Assembly (NCBI RefSeq): GCF_003171515.1
Contig: NC_089390.1
Span: 5,208,001-5,272,000, forward strand
Length of the DNA stretch: 64,000 bases
DNA from: Pyrenophora tritici-repentis
Lineage: Eukaryota > Ascomycota > Dothideomycetes > Pleosporales > Pleosporaceae
Reading direction: 5' to 3'
Of this stretch, positions 54,201-64,000 are shown in pieces. The first letter of the stretch is position 1. Every line of letters begins with the position of its first letter. The translations under genes and the position numbers were made by a program. The notes below the pieces were generated by a model, which did no database searches, was not told where the DNA came from, and saw nothing but the letters and a program-made list of their open reading frames with translations.

Positions 54201-56545
54201 AGGAGTTAGTTGGGATCTGGATCGAAGACCCTGAGAGGAAGTTGCATAGCAAAGACGAGCCATTGAAGAGCGTACATCGTGAGGTTGTTAGCATGTGGCA
54301 AGAGGTCAGCAAAGCCGTGGAACGACTGCCTCGAAAGGATAGCCAGATCCTACTCCAGTTGGAGAGTTTGATGACTACAGGTTTCTTGAGCAGGCGCCGA
54401 AGTATCGTGAATGTCTCCATTGCGACTTGGAATAGGACTTTTGGGAAAGAAGACACCTTGAAGTATCCTCTTCGCCTTGAGACCGCCTTGCGTCTGTTGC
54501 GAAACAACGTCGAGCTTTGCTTGCCGTCCCTAGAAGCCCGAGAAGAGGACGCCGTAAGTGTGTTTCGTAAGTCAACTTTACTATCGCTAATCTTTGACCA
54601 GGACACCATGGTCTCATTCTACGATTCGGACACTACAACTGAGGAACCCAAACGCGCTTTCAAGAGTCCCCGTGTCAAGGAATCACCCTTTAGGATCTCC
54701 AAATCTCTACGATCCAAGTCACGATCCCCAGCAGTGCCGACTTCAGCCCGAAGGACATCTTCGCGACAGACACCAAAGATTCGTTTGCGACACGATGACT
54801 CACAGATTGCCTTTGAGCCTATTCCCTCTTCACCATCGAATCCGTTCAACCAAGACTCGCAGGTGTTGACTGAGCGCCAGAAGGAGATGCTTGATCGCCA
54901 GAGGCTCAGCACTGGTCTCTTTTCCAAGATGGGTGCTCTCTCACCTCAACCAGAAGAGGCGCCATCGCCCATGGAAATTGACTCAGATGCCTTTACCACG
55001 GATGATTTGCCGCAATCTGCTCGAGCTACACCGCTCAAAGCTCTCGCAGCAATGGACCCTATGGATGGCTTCCTCGGGTCCTCGCCCACACCACATGCTC
55101 GTAGGAGCACTCGTCACATCGTCAGCGACGATACCAATATTGCCACTCCAACTGCTGTACGTAGCATTCAGTTTGCCAACGACGACCTTGGCTCTTCTCC
55201 GCCCCGCTTTGAGAAAGAGAGTGGGTTGAATGGCGATATTCTGGTAAGGTCCAGCTTCGATTTTCGTCAACCAGAAACCTCGTGTTCTGTGTCCTTCGAT
55301 GAAGGTACGACGATAGATGAGGCGCTTCTAGACGCTGTTGCACGTCACGAGGATCAAGACATAAGCTCCAATTTTCCTTCGGACGCAATCATGTCGGAAC
55401 TTCCCAGCTCCACCATAGATCTCCAGCTCACAGCGCAAATCGACGCGGACATGCAAACACACGAAGAAGTCGCGGATACAGCACAGGAGTCAAAGCAACA
55501 GTTTGTGGATGCAGCGTCCCACCCACAGTCTTCTGTTGTAGACGACCAGGGTGGCAGCGACACCGAAGTTGACGACTCACAAACACCAACTCGCGCTATC
55601 CGTGCAACGCGTAGCTCCCAGGTCACGGGGAGCAGCACAAGTCGAGTAAACGATTCCTTCAAGAGTCCTACAAAGGCAACGCCATCCTCCCTCCGCCGCT
55701 CAACCCGGCAATCCACAGGAGGCAGCCCAGCCCAACCCGCCAGCAGCAAAAAGCGCAAGCAAACACCCAGCAAGAAGAAGACACCAAAAGACACAGAAAA
55801 AGAAGAAAAAGAAGAAGAAGAACCTACTGTCGGTGACGACGACGACGGACTCATCGACAACATCACCGTCCTCCCCTTCCCCGAAAAGCCCACCCGCTCC
55901 AACAAGCGCAAATCCACACACCCCTCCCCCAGCGCCGTGTCCTCGCCTGCCACTCGCAAAAAGGCATCCCTCCGCCGCTCGCGCTCGCAACTAAGCCAAG
56001 TTGAAAACCAAACCCCCCACGCGCACGACATCTCCCGCATAGAAGACACACCGCTCCCCAAACGCGCCCGCCAAACCACCGACCAAGACGTCAGCGACGC
56101 ACGCAGAACCTCCGGTGGCGGTAGCGCCATTCCCGAGAGCCAATCCACGACTCCAGGTAGTGGCACTAAGCGGTTAAGTCACGTCCAAGTGTCGCCTCGA
56201 CCGCAGAGTTCTTCTAGTATCAAAGTCGATGTTGATACGCCTTCTCAACCTCAGCAGGCACTCCAGCGCCGACCCAGTCAAATAGAAGAAACCCACGATA
56301 TCAAACCTTCCCTCGACCAACAACAAAGGCAGTCGTCCACGCCCTCTCGCTCCTTCGCCGAACGCGTTATCCTCACGCCGCGGAGTATAATTCAACAGCT
56401 CAAGAGTCTGAAGGATTATCTGTTTAGTGCGCCGGTGGCTGTGATGGGGAGGGAGGAGCGCATGGTTATTGATCATGCGTTGTTTGATATTCGGGAGAGG
56501 GTGTTGCATCGGGGTGGGGATGGGGGTGGTGAGGAACAGGGGTAG
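51272..56545 (+). CDS. RIF1: Telomere/replication-timing protein RIF1
   Basis: Exons are 51272-54553 and 54602-56545 (1741 aa). The N-terminus carries a PP1-docking pair, RKRVNFEL (RVxF, about residue 74) and LKSILKPS (SILK, about 114). The long HEAT-repeat Rif1 domain begins FAEMLESIVKQLASSERSSR and runs to about residue 1090. A disordered Ser/Pro/Lys-rich region with Lys runs follows. The C-terminus is SIIQQLKSLKDYLFSAPVAV then IDHALFDIRERV. Rif1 brings PP1 to origins and telomeres, setting replication timing and limiting end resection. The start is the first ATG in 181 open codons. The 48-nt intron is a multiple of three without stops, so reading through it adds 16 spurious residues. Confidence 0.9.
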   Translation: MVSKFDSLAARPPTPPKDLHDTGPDETLQFLEDPFGEKPIPPRLVEAKKVPNTPEQSPSSDISIPSSSASARKRVNFELCDIPNRTAIAHSWTPTRSSPLRPLPQTRLIQPLKSILKPSDSTPTPPPTDDAATAHKFKSFAEMLESIVKQLASSERSSRLDAYHSLYRTMQAYDNIPDEHALKQKMSLLTQFIQRDILATSPTGTGLDSQMIGQATKLLLALFRVSDITSAMGDDFCIFIVDRSTHVANNGSIPKTVVNAHLSVLMQQNFRPKIWTVIRVEKLLDVLETIHERISGNAVQAYRIRIYRSLIRQRPDVMIKHSESWFTHTLKALMSVQKDINSSALDICSTAATTIAHDRQVCKSVLSVLNRVKSDGTTIGSIFAKELVRMLGGDHAPLVPQIWAVVTALLKDSMNSDNFSSLAEWLRVYESFHVSDKDTVRIHSNVASGFFIYAINLGPNTNESWSKMLGHTSLHVLNRRVPVKKGERDAVSSAYFTLLYYALRPTASFEQLDRYWGEYVADLWKPLVRLAPHQHAIPACRIVSALLNGSRKPWNEYRALDLRAQNMIQRTELPLVDPKWVRKSMAQVLLFVENLLDATLWTESKEPEDQPVKMMWLAVLDSVVEASSKEIVASTETKDAMAHIINLLRRIWDRYTAKLAVPQKKEDIWADKFCFLIESVVQKLGAFQFAEKSLTRNGSNEFEVASTPSHRARNQATRVSPLLYLVDLLVTQSEGKLADPVRLRAIKLIVEPCFAAQNSRLSKLELLRDCATTVDGSLKGVVAAKFWAQIVTLLNATMQEQTSASDERVARPLGKEYELVVDILRLGSASLLDRPHGQQVLLTFIETVRREVGEGALVIAVIEKVSESVLKRISDDETVSGLSYASILLRNLPKQMNRKVLDQARQILWPSNSTTARNPDSDPYVHLYGAIAAIGSAAYQDLDRKDVEPTKGFLAALSASIQHCSTSHLAVYLRKIQELVGIWIEDPERKLHSKDEPLKSVHREVVSMWQEVSKAVERLPRKDSQILLQLESLMTTGFLSRRRSIVNVSIATWNRTFGKEDTLKYPLRLETALRLLRNNVELCLPSLEAREEDAVSVFRKSTLLSLIFDQDTMVSFYDSDTTTEEPKRAFKSPRVKESPFRISKSLRSKSRSPAVPTSARRTSSRQTPKIRLRHDDSQIAFEPIPSSPSNPFNQDSQVLTERQKEMLDRQRLSTGLFSKMGALSPQPEEAPSPMEIDSDAFTTDDLPQSARATPLKALAAMDPMDGFLGSSPTPHARRSTRHIVSDDTNIATPTAVRSIQFANDDLGSSPPRFEKESGLNGDILVRSSFDFRQPETSCSVSFDEGTTIDEALLDAVARHEDQDISSNFPSDAIMSELPSSTIDLQLTAQIDADMQTHEEVADTAQESKQQFVDAASHPQSSVVDDQGGSDTEVDDSQTPTRAIRATRSSQVTGSSTSRVNDSFKSPTKATPSSLRRSTRQSTGGSPAQPASSKKRKQTPSKKKTPKDTEKEEKEEEEPTVGDDDDGLIDNITVLPFPEKPTRSNKRKSTHPSPSAVSSPATRKKASLRRSRSQLSQVENQTPHAHDISRIEDTPLPKRARQTTDQDVSDARRTSGGGSAIPESQSTTPGSGTKRLSHVQVSPRPQSSSSIKVDVDTPSQPQQALQRRPSQIEETHDIKPSLDQQQRQSSTPSRSFAERVILTPRSIIQQLKSLKDYLFSAPVAVMGREERMVIDHALFDIRERVLHRGGDGGGEEQG

Positions 56546-57192
56546 GGTTGGGGACAGTGAAGAAAAAGAAGAAGGGATAGGGAAGCGGGAGTGGGAGAAG
56601 GAGGGGGAATCAAGTAATGTAATGGATGAGAAAGTTATGTTGAATATTACGAGTATTTGAATACGTACATCGCTAGCATTTGGATAGGACAAAAGCGAGA
56701 AAGAAATGATAGAGAGGGGAAAAAGGAGAAGATGATTAATATATATATCGCATCATATACCCCCGTAGAACGGCGAACAAGGTTGAAATGCAGTCAATGT
56801 TTTACCATTGATTACACCGACATACACATGCGCATCACTCACTCGACACTCCACAATAAATACACAGCAGCACAGTCAAGTAACTCCCATTTCATGCTCA
56901 TGTAATCATATCATGTCCTCTCTCGCTCTCTTTACAGGGGGCCTGCCTATGCTTTTCCCTATCCACCCATCTACTCCGACCTATGTATACCACCATACAC
57001 ATACCACACCCTACCCCATCACCCCCACACAACGCCGCCTTTGCCCCTCAAACCCCTCACCCCGCATTCCCTTACACAAGTATACACCCCCCTTTCATAA
57101 GTAAAACCAGCCAGAAAAGAAAAATGCTTAGTTGGCGACTACAAGCTCCTCGAGCAAGATCGGAACCATAGGTGAAGCAACAACCAGACAAA
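56546..57192. other. Convergent intergenic region
   Basis: 3' regions of RIF1 and REI1. Purine-rich to 56630, then TATATATAT near 56740 and C-rich sequence at 56950-57100. No gene seen. Confidence 0.5.
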
Positions 57193-58872
57193 CTACTGCA
57201 GAAGAGGATCGCGGAAGTGTTTTTGGAAGTTGTGACGTTTTTCGTTGCCAGCCTGGTATCTGGTGCGAGCGCGCTGCTCCTTTTGGCGGTCGCGCTTCTC
57301 GACGGCGGCGATTTCCTTCTTTTTAGAGTCGGTGACGCCGAGCATGCCTGTGCCGCCGTTTGCACGGGACATGAGCTGCTGCTTGCGGTCGCGGCGTCCG
57401 CGGACTTGTAGTTGTCGGCCGTCTGTTTGCTCACCGTCCATGGGGGTGTCACCGTCCTCGTCCTCATCTTCTTCGTCGCCAGCGGTGATGGCGCCGGGTA
57501 TGGCGAGGCGTTGGGCTTCCTCCATGCGCTCGGCGACGCCGGGGTAATTGCGCAGGTTTTGGCGGTAGTACTTGTTAAGTGAGCGGTGGCCGGCGGTGCG
57601 GCCGGATGGGAGATGTAGTTCGTACTCGTCGTAGTAGACGGCTTGAGGTGTGTGGTGTGCGTGTGAGTGGAAGCCGTCGGCAGCGCGATGGGGACGGGGA
57701 TCTGCATGGTTGTGGTGCTTTGACTTGCTGAGCGACTTGTGTCGATGTGTGCGGTCGATGGGCACGGCGGTGATTTCGTCGGTAGGTACGCTTGAGACAG
57801 TACTGTCAGTCTCCCAACCTGCGTCTTCCTCTGCGTTGCTAGACATGGCTGCGTCATCTTCTGTGGTAATCTTGGTCTCACGCCTGGCCCCAAGCTTGAC
57901 ACCGCCTCCTGTTGTTGATGATGAATCGTCTGAGTCTTCGGCCTCTTCTTCCATGTCGTTGAAATCGGCGGCGTCGGGGTATGAACTCCGGAAGTCGTAG
58001 AATTCGCCAATCTCAACAAGTTCAATATCGGAGTCGAAGGCAATCATGCAGTGACCGCGATCCCGCATGTGGGTTTGGATACCCGAGGCAGTATGTAGCA
58101 TCTTGTGGCACTTCAAGCACTCGTTGCGGACATGAACCTTTTCGTGTAGGTACTTGATGAGCTCCTCGGGTTGCGCAAGGAATTCCTTTTCTGGTATGAA
58201 CATGCCATGGAAGCGTCCCATATGGGCGATGTTGAGCTGGAAGTTGGGGGATTTGTAGTTGCAAAACAAGCAATCTAGGAGGGGATCGCTGGCGGGCTTG
58301 TTGGATGTAGCTACCGAGCTCTTGTCATCATCGGCGGTAGCAGACTGAGATGCTGGTGTGTCTTCCTCTATGCTGGTGTTCTTCATGCCATCTACGACAG
58401 TAGACAGATCCTTGTCGGCGTCTCCATTCACGGTGGTCGTTTCCGACTCAGCCATCGACTCTCCTAGCGAAAAGGCAGAGCTAACCATAGAACCAGTCAC
58501 TGAGGCGGCATCATCCAGTTGTGCGCCCTTGCCCGACTTGGCCATGTTCATGCGATGCTTCTGGCTGTTCAAGTGGTTGTTGTAGGCATTCTCGCTAAAG
58601 TACGTCTTTTGGCATGGCGAGCAAACCTTCTCAAACGAGGCCTTTGCGGCAGTCGCGGCAGCGGTGGCTTTGTTGGCGAGAACCTTCTCGGTGAAGATCT
58701 CGGAGGACAAGGGCGGGAGGGAGGCAACGCGACGCTTGAGGTTGTAGCGATGCCAGTCGGTTTGCATATGCGCCCGCTGCAACTCGCTCGATCGAAATGC
58801 GACTTGGCATGTGTTACAAGTGAAGGGGTGGGTAGACTGGATGTTAGCCTGGGTAGGGACCTGCGAAGCCAT
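57193..58872 (-). CDS. REI1: Pre-60S ribosome maturation factor REI1 (ZNF622 family)
   Basis: A single-exon 559-aa protein. Four C2H2 fingers: FTCNTCQVAFRSSELQRAHM, VCSPCQKTYFSENAYNNHLN, DCLFCNYKSPNFQLNIAHMG with RFHGMFIPEKEFL, and ECLKCHKMLHTASGIQTHMR. The spacing, first-finger tail HRYNLKRRVASLPP and basic C-terminus (NEKRHNFQKHFRDPLLQ) are those of the Rei1/Reh1 family. It acts in the cytoplasm on late 60S particles, helping release Arx1-type export factors and probing the exit tunnel with its C-terminus. The acidic linker between finger 4 and the tail is long. Divergent from HUL4. Confidence 0.93.
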   Translation of the reverse strand: MASQVPTQANIQSTHPFTCNTCQVAFRSSELQRAHMQTDWHRYNLKRRVASLPPLSSEIFTEKVLANKATAAATAAKASFEKVCSPCQKTYFSENAYNNHLNSQKHRMNMAKSGKGAQLDDAASVTGSMVSSAFSLGESMAESETTTVNGDADKDLSTVVDGMKNTSIEEDTPASQSATADDDKSSVATSNKPASDPLLDCLFCNYKSPNFQLNIAHMGRFHGMFIPEKEFLAQPEELIKYLHEKVHVRNECLKCHKMLHTASGIQTHMRDRGHCMIAFDSDIELVEIGEFYDFRSSYPDAADFNDMEEEAEDSDDSSSTTGGGVKLGARRETKITTEDDAAMSSNAEEDAGWETDSTVSSVPTDEITAVPIDRTHRHKSLSKSKHHNHADPRPHRAADGFHSHAHHTPQAVYYDEYELHLPSGRTAGHRSLNKYYRQNLRNYPGVAERMEEAQRLAIPGAITAGDEEDEDEDGDTPMDGEQTDGRQLQVRGRRDRKQQLMSRANGGTGMLGVTDSKKKEIAAVEKRDRQKEQRARTRYQAGNEKRHNFQKHFRDPLLQ

Positions 58873-59444
58873 CTTTGTAGTTTATTCTCGGTCTTGTAGG
58901 TGGTCGTGGACTGGAAGGGAGGAATAGAAATAATTGGCGACCAGGTGGGGTTGAGTGTGGGATGCGGTTTGCGGTAGCGTGGAAGGAATCGGCCTCTTAT
59001 GACTGGCCGAGGGGCAAAATCACTAATCCGAGATTTGCGATTACAAAGGGTCGCGAAGGCGCGACGATCAAAGTCTGGATCTTCTAAGCCTCCGTCTACG
59101 GTCTTGATCGTGAAGGGCGCAAAGACCGGGACTCGAGCATTGGGGCAAATGATAAAGTGCAGAAGCATGACATCAAGCCCACCAGCGAGACAGGCCGCCA
59201 AGCCGCCACTGGCACTTGCCATCCCTGCAGCGGATTAGAGCCGCAGGGCAGGAGCGACCAGGTCTCGCTACTCAGCCCTACAGCCAGCCAGTGGGTTGCG
59301 CCTGCCTGTCTGTCTTCACTCGTATAAGACGTTGAGCCGGCACCGTGTGGCTACCACTGCAATGCGCCATGACAGTCGCGTGTTCATTGCTGCCTGTCAT
59401 CTCCACCCCCCACAACCCCTCCTATCAATGCGCTTATCGATAAT
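58873..59444. promoter_or_regulatory. Shared divergent promoter, REI1/HUL4
   Basis: 572 bp between start codons. Must contain both promoters. No TATA box recognised. Confidence 0.5.
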
Positions 59445-62400
59445 ATGAGCGCGTCGAAAGAGACCGAGCGCCCTCGCGATGCTCAATACAGCGTTACTGA
59501 CTCCTCATCCGCTTCGAGAGAGCCTCGTGTGATAGAAGTGCATGACACTAATCGGATACTGGAGTGCTCGCAGATAGAGAAGCAGCAGCGCTTCCAACAT
59601 CTTGTTCGGCAGTAAGTAGACGTCGGCCGATGCATTCATAGACGGTGCGCTGACCACCCAAGGTACCTTTCCCAGATATTGCACGGCTGTACGAGCGCCC
59701 ATTGTGATACACCCACGTGCCTCTCATCCCACCAACGCAATGCTTCCAAGCCCTATCGGCCCCCCACGCATCTCACGGCCACCAGCCTTGCCCACTATCT
59801 CGCTAGTCAAGACAACCCGAACCGCGGCCTCTGCCTTAACGAGTTGAAAGTTGCACCGGCTTCGTTCGAGATTAGCGCCTCACTCGCTCAAGACCCAAAT
59901 GATGGCATAGGCGAAGACTATGCGGTATATCCTTCAGTTTGGCAGCTGGCACAGCAGTATGGGCATGCACATGCAGGGAGCGGCAAGAGCGGTGGGGCTT
60001 CTGGCCAGGAGAATGACTCCAATGTCGACATAACAGACGCTATCAAAGAGCGACAACAGCCTAGAAAAGATACAAAGGCCCTCGGCCAAAACCTGTATGA
60101 CAGCTTTACCGTCATCTACAACTATACTAAACAAATTCCTACCCCAGCCTCTGTCCTTGCTTCGCTTCGCACAAATCATGATGCTGTTGGCCCTGACACC
60201 AGTCCAACTGAACGCTCTGCGGTCCCAGCTACGCGGACGGTTGCCGAAACTATCACAAACGGAGCCTCAGACGCAGCACGTGACCGCAAACTCACCCGCC
60301 GTCATTCACAGTCAAAATACACTGCTTATGAGGATTCACGTACCGGAAACTCTGCTGTCGAAACTCTCGGCAGTGGTCAACAAGTCCACAAGATCCCCTA
60401 CCATCCACCTAGAAGTGGACAGCGTTCTCTGACTACGGACACTGGTACACCGGACGACGATTCAACCTCAGCAATGTTGTCCATTTCAAAGACTGGAAAG
60501 AAGAGCTTCACCATCGGGGGAACAAGCCCCTGCGTCAACAAGACTCCGAAGCCTTCGGTTGCGGCTGGACATGATAGCACCCAAGTCCCAGAAACACTAG
60601 GTGTGCCTGTCATTACCAATCTCAATTGCGATATCCTAGATCAGTTCAAGGAACTAGTGTGCCGGAGAACAGACTGGTCTCGACACTCCGACTATGTTGT
60701 GGACTACGATAGCCGTCGTCGGACTCGACGCACGAAGCCTATGGTCAATAGATCGTTGTTCTACACGCTGAGTGATGCTGAAACACTGCTTGCATCTTTC
60801 CATGAGACCGATCAAGCGTTCAAGGATTCACCACTTCCACATCTCGACTCTAGCCATCTCGCCAACTCATTCCAAGACTGGAACCGCCTCAATGGTGCAC
60901 TCATGTTCGACGCCCTTTGCCTCGCACTGGAAGCCCTACTTACCTCGCCACCCGAACTTGCAGTTCATAAGAGTCCTCGTTTGCGGCCGTCTAGGAAAGG
61001 TGCTTCCGCAGACAGCTCGTTGGAACAATCACCTGGCAGCCAGAAGAAAACGACTGCAACAAAGCGTTATCTCAGCACCCACGAAGCTGCTCACATCGTC
61101 ATGATATGCATCCACGCACTTACTTCGCTGGTTCCTATAGGCTGGCCAAATACCTGGGCACAGATACGGAAGTTTCGATCATGGGGCATCTTCGTACCCA
61201 GTGGGGCTCTGGATAATGATGCTTTCACTGATCCATATATGGAAATCACCGATGAGCTGGAGTACGAGCCCGCCCTTCGTCTTACGGAGCGGTTGCTTCG
61301 AGCTATTGGAACACGAACCTGTTATGAACATATACTTTCAACCTTGAAGGATGAAGACCTTTATCATGGTGAAGAAGAGCCGGCAAATTCCGACGAGACG
61401 CTGATAGATGTTGTTGTACATCACCTCATTGTAGTCGAACGTGTGGCACTGGCAAAAAAGCAGAAGATGACCTCCAACCTTGATCCAAGCGCAGACCCCG
61501 GCTGGACCGTGACGGCGACGTTCATGGAGTGGTTGAGAACTGTCATTATTAAGAGATGGGATACTAAAGCTGAGATCAACAAGTGGGGTACCGTTGGGAC
61601 TGCTGTCATGACTCTCGCCGAATTTCGTAAGTAACCCGGTTCTGCCCATGAGCCAAGGCTAACCTGTATAGACTCCAAATATGCATCTTTGAACTTGTTG
61701 CCGAAAATGTTCGAAATGCGAATCTTCAACGAACGTCTTGACACAGTGACCGAGCCCGTCAAGTTCCTTTCCTGGAAGAATCAGCCAAACAAACTGCATC
61801 TCTTGCAATATCCATTCTTTTTCCTCCCGCGGCAACTCGTCGGATACTTTCGCATTATCAATTTCACCGAGATGATGAAGCATTACGATCATACGTTACA
61901 TACGACTCATATGCGAAGGTCACTGGGATTATTTCACGGCCAATTCCATGTCGATGTCCTAGCAGATCGGCTAAATGTCACGCTCAGCGAGCAACTCATC
62001 TTGGATGTGAGTCGAGAAAATCCTCTCAAGGATACGCTCGATCAATTATGGGGCCAGGACAAAAGGATGCTTCTCAAGCCACTAAAGGTAAGGATGGGCC
62101 GGGAAGAAGGAGAAGTTGGGCAGGATCATGGGGGCGTAACATATGAGTTCTTCCGCGTGGTTCTCGGTGAAGCGTTCCAGCCTGAGAATGGTAAGTGGCA
62201 TGATTCTTTGATGAGATGCTCGTCTGATTATGCTAGGCATGTTCACGATTGACCCTGAAACGCGGATGATGTGGTTCCAACCCTACAGTCTCGAACCATG
62301 CTGGAAGTTCGAAATGCTCGGCATACTCTTCAGCCTCGCTGTCTACAACGGAATCACACTCCCAGTGACTTTCCCACTGGCATTCTACAACTACCTCTGG

Positions 62401-63174
62401 ACAAACGGCTATACCGTCTCCAATCCCATGACCCTCACCGAACGGATATCTTTCATCTCAGACGGGTGGCCCACGCTAGCCAAAGGCTTTGAGCAACTCC
62501 TCACCTGGCCCGACCCCAACGTCGAAGACATCTTCTCCCTCGACTCCGTCTTCCCCTACCAAGTCTACGGCCAACGCTACGCCCACAACCTCGCCCACTT
62601 CTTCACCCACTCCGCAACCCCTCCCCCCGAAGACAACTTACCCAACCTAGACGCCGCCCCAGTAACAAACGAAAACCGCGAGGAATACATCGACAACTAT
62701 ATCACAACTCTAACCCATGCATCCATCTCCCCCCAACTCTCAGCTTTCAACAAAGGTTTCAGAACTTGCATCTCACCACCCAGCCTCTCCCTCTTCACCC
62801 CCACATCCCTCCGCAATCTCATAGAGGGAAACACACACATCTCCCTCACAGACCTCAAGCGCTGCGTCCGCTACGAAGACGGTTATACGCCTACACACAG
62901 TACTATCCGCATGTTCTGGGATATCGTCGAGCGCTACGATCAAGATGATGCGCGTCGCTTGCTCGAGTTTGTCACCGCGTCGGATCGTGTTCCTGTGACT
63001 GGGTACGAGAGTATTACGTTTGCGATTCATAAGATTGGGGGTGCGCCGAGTTCGCTGCCGAGTAGCTCGACGTGTTTTGGGAAGTTGTATTTGCCCGAGT
63101 ATGAGAGTAGGGAGGGGATGGAGGGGAAGTTGGGGTTAGCGATACGGAATTCGAGGGGGTTTGGGGTGGTGTAG
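59445..63174 (+). CDS. HUL4: HECT-type E3 ubiquitin ligase, HUL4-like
   Basis: Exons are 59445-59611, 59663-61626, 61672-62190 and 62237-63174 (1195 aa), with introns of 45-51 nt and all phases joining. Near residue 60 is an AZUL-like zinc finger, GCTSAHCDTPTC with a fourth Cys further on, as in UBE3A. The middle is disordered then helical. The C-terminal HECT domain begins about residue 830: HVDVLADRLNVTL is close to VGQDHGGVTYEFFRVVLGEA, then MMWFQPYS and LGILFSLAVYNGITLPVTFP. The catalytic cysteine is Cys1163 in SSTCFGKLYLPEYES, 33 residues from the end as usual. It transfers ubiquitin via a thioester intermediate; substrates are unknown. Confidence 0.92.
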
Positions 63175-63473
63175 GGAGGTGTGTAAGGGGGTGGGGTAGT
63201 TAGTGGATAGTGGGTGGTGGGAAGGTAGGTTGGGGTGTGATGGAAAAGGGGGAAGATGGAGATGGAGATGGATGATGGGATAACAATGGAGGAGTAGAGT
63301 AGGAACAAAGCATGCGTGCGGTTCATAAACATCATTAATGGAGAAATGTACAATACTCCAACACCATCCCGCGCATCTAAGATATGCACACAAACAATAT
63401 CTATTCAATGAAACCAACCATCATCCATCAGTCTTCGTATCCAACCCCAGAATCACGACTGTCAACCACCTCT
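63175..63473. other. Convergent intergenic region
   Basis: 3' regions of HUL4 and the SNF2 helicase. Strongly G-rich on the plus strand up to 63280. No gene. Confidence 0.5.
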
Positions 63474-64000
63474 CTACCTCCTCCCATAAGCACCCCCCTC
63501 CTCCCTCCTCTCAGTCCTCTTAAACCCCAAACTCCCCGCCTTCCTCGCCCTCCCCGCACTAACACTCTCGCCCGCCCCCTCATCCCCGGCAAGCACCTTC
63601 GTCTTCCCAAACAACTCCATCCCCTCATCATCCTCATGCCGCCGATCCCACTCACTCTCCCTACTAAACAAAGCCATCATATCCTTCATCGTCAAATTCT
63701 TCATGGCCTTGCCGCCCTCAATCGCTGCATTCGCCAACTTGCGCTTCGCCTCCTGCAACTCCAGAATACGCTCCTCGACGGAATCGCGAATACTAAGACG
63801 ATACACAGTCACATCGACCGTCTGGTTGAGGCGGTGAACGCGGTCGATGGCTTGTTCTTCGACGAACGGGTTCCAGAAGGGTTCCATGATTACGACGCGG
63901 CTGGCGGCTGTGAGGTTGAGGCCGAGGGAACCGCATTTCAGACTGCAGAGGAGGACGCGGGTTTTGGGGTCGGAACGCAGCTTGTGCAGGCTGGCTTCGC
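63474..64000 (-). CDS. SNF2-family helicase, C-terminal fragment
   Basis: The visible 175 codons continue past the right edge, so only the C-terminus is here. Helicase motif V is LLCSLKCGSLGLNLTAASRV followed by VIMEPFWNPFVEEQA; motif VI is QAIDRVHRLNQT. Then VYRLSIRDSVEERILELQEA and a basic/Gly-rich tail of about 60 residues to the stop at 63474. Closest in style to the Rad5/Rad16/SMARCA3 group of DNA translocases, but the diagnostic N-terminal domains lie outside, so the subfamily is uncertain. It would use ATP to move on DNA in repair or chromatin work. Confidence 0.88.
   Translation of the reverse strand, partial: EASLHKLRSDPKTRVLLCSLKCGSLGLNLTAASRVVIMEPFWNPFVEEQAIDRVHRLNQTVDVTVYRLSIRDSVEERILELQEAKRKLANAAIEGGKAMKNLTMKDMMALFSRESEWDRRHEDDEGMELFGKTKVLAGDEGAGESVSAGRARKAGSLGFKRTERREEGGAYGRR

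Noticed and set aside
55354..56166. 270-codon minus-strand frame inside RIF1
   Set aside because: Mirrors the Ser/Lys-rich disordered tail of RIF1; repetitive Ser/Cys/Phe composition with no family.
57072..58043. 323-codon minus-strand frame overlapping REI1
   Set aside because: Alternative frame of REI1 on the same strand, Thr/Ser/Pro-rich; the REI1 frame has four zinc fingers.
58569..59222. 217-codon minus-strand frame across the REI1 start
   Set aside because: Crosses the REI1/HUL4 promoter and another frame of REI1; no recognisable sequence.

Overview
The window reads as nuclear DNA of a filamentous ascomycete (Pezizomycotina). Class Dothideomycetes/Pleosporales is my inference from gene families and has not been tested. 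Supporting signs are very short introns (45-71 nt) with GTRWGT donors, CTAAC/CTRAY branch points and YAG acceptors; Pth11-type rhodopsin-domain proteins; HET-domain and F-box-like fungal families; and an uL6m/RIC8/RIF1/REI1/HUL4 housekeeping set. I saw no tRNA, rRNA or CRISPR array.

About 1-15.4 kb is a mixed region. It holds an F-box-like protein running off the left edge, a second F-box-like gene, a secreted PI-PLC-like phosphodiesterase, an orphan, a six-exon Pth11-type membrane protein, a CCCH zinc-finger protein, a coiled-coil orphan and an MDP-1-type HAD phosphatase with a GC-AG intron.

About 15.4-29.1 kb is a gene-poor transposon island. A 6.03-kb Ty1/copia LTR retrotransposon (identical 192-bp LTRs, target duplication AGGAG) and a 3.14-kb hAT DNA transposon (843-aa transposase, imperfect terminal repeats, perfect 8-bp target duplication AGAACGAG) sit in low-complexity, purine-rich DNA. 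That DNA repeatedly shows a purine tract followed by a TATA-like motif.

About 29-45.2 kb is accessory-looking. It has a gamma-glutamyltransferase divergent from mitochondrial release factor mRF1, a broken HET-domain gene, an RVT-type cellular reverse-transcriptase relative whose catalytic aspartates look replaced, a second Pth11-type protein, a secreted covalent-flavin oxidoreductase, and an F-box-like gene with one nonsense codon.

From about 45.8 kb to the right edge the content is conserved core, mostly in divergent pairs that share promoters: MRPL6/KAR5, RIC8/RIF1 and REI1/HUL4, then the C-terminus of a SNF2 helicase leaving the window. RIC8 is interrupted only by two single-base gains in C-homopolymers. 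RIF1 contains an in-frame 48-nt intron that ORF calling would miss.

No clearly new multi-gene system is evident. The strongest leads are the catalytically altered RVT protein, the retrotransposon's frame change, the two intact young transposons and the purine/TATA modules of the island.
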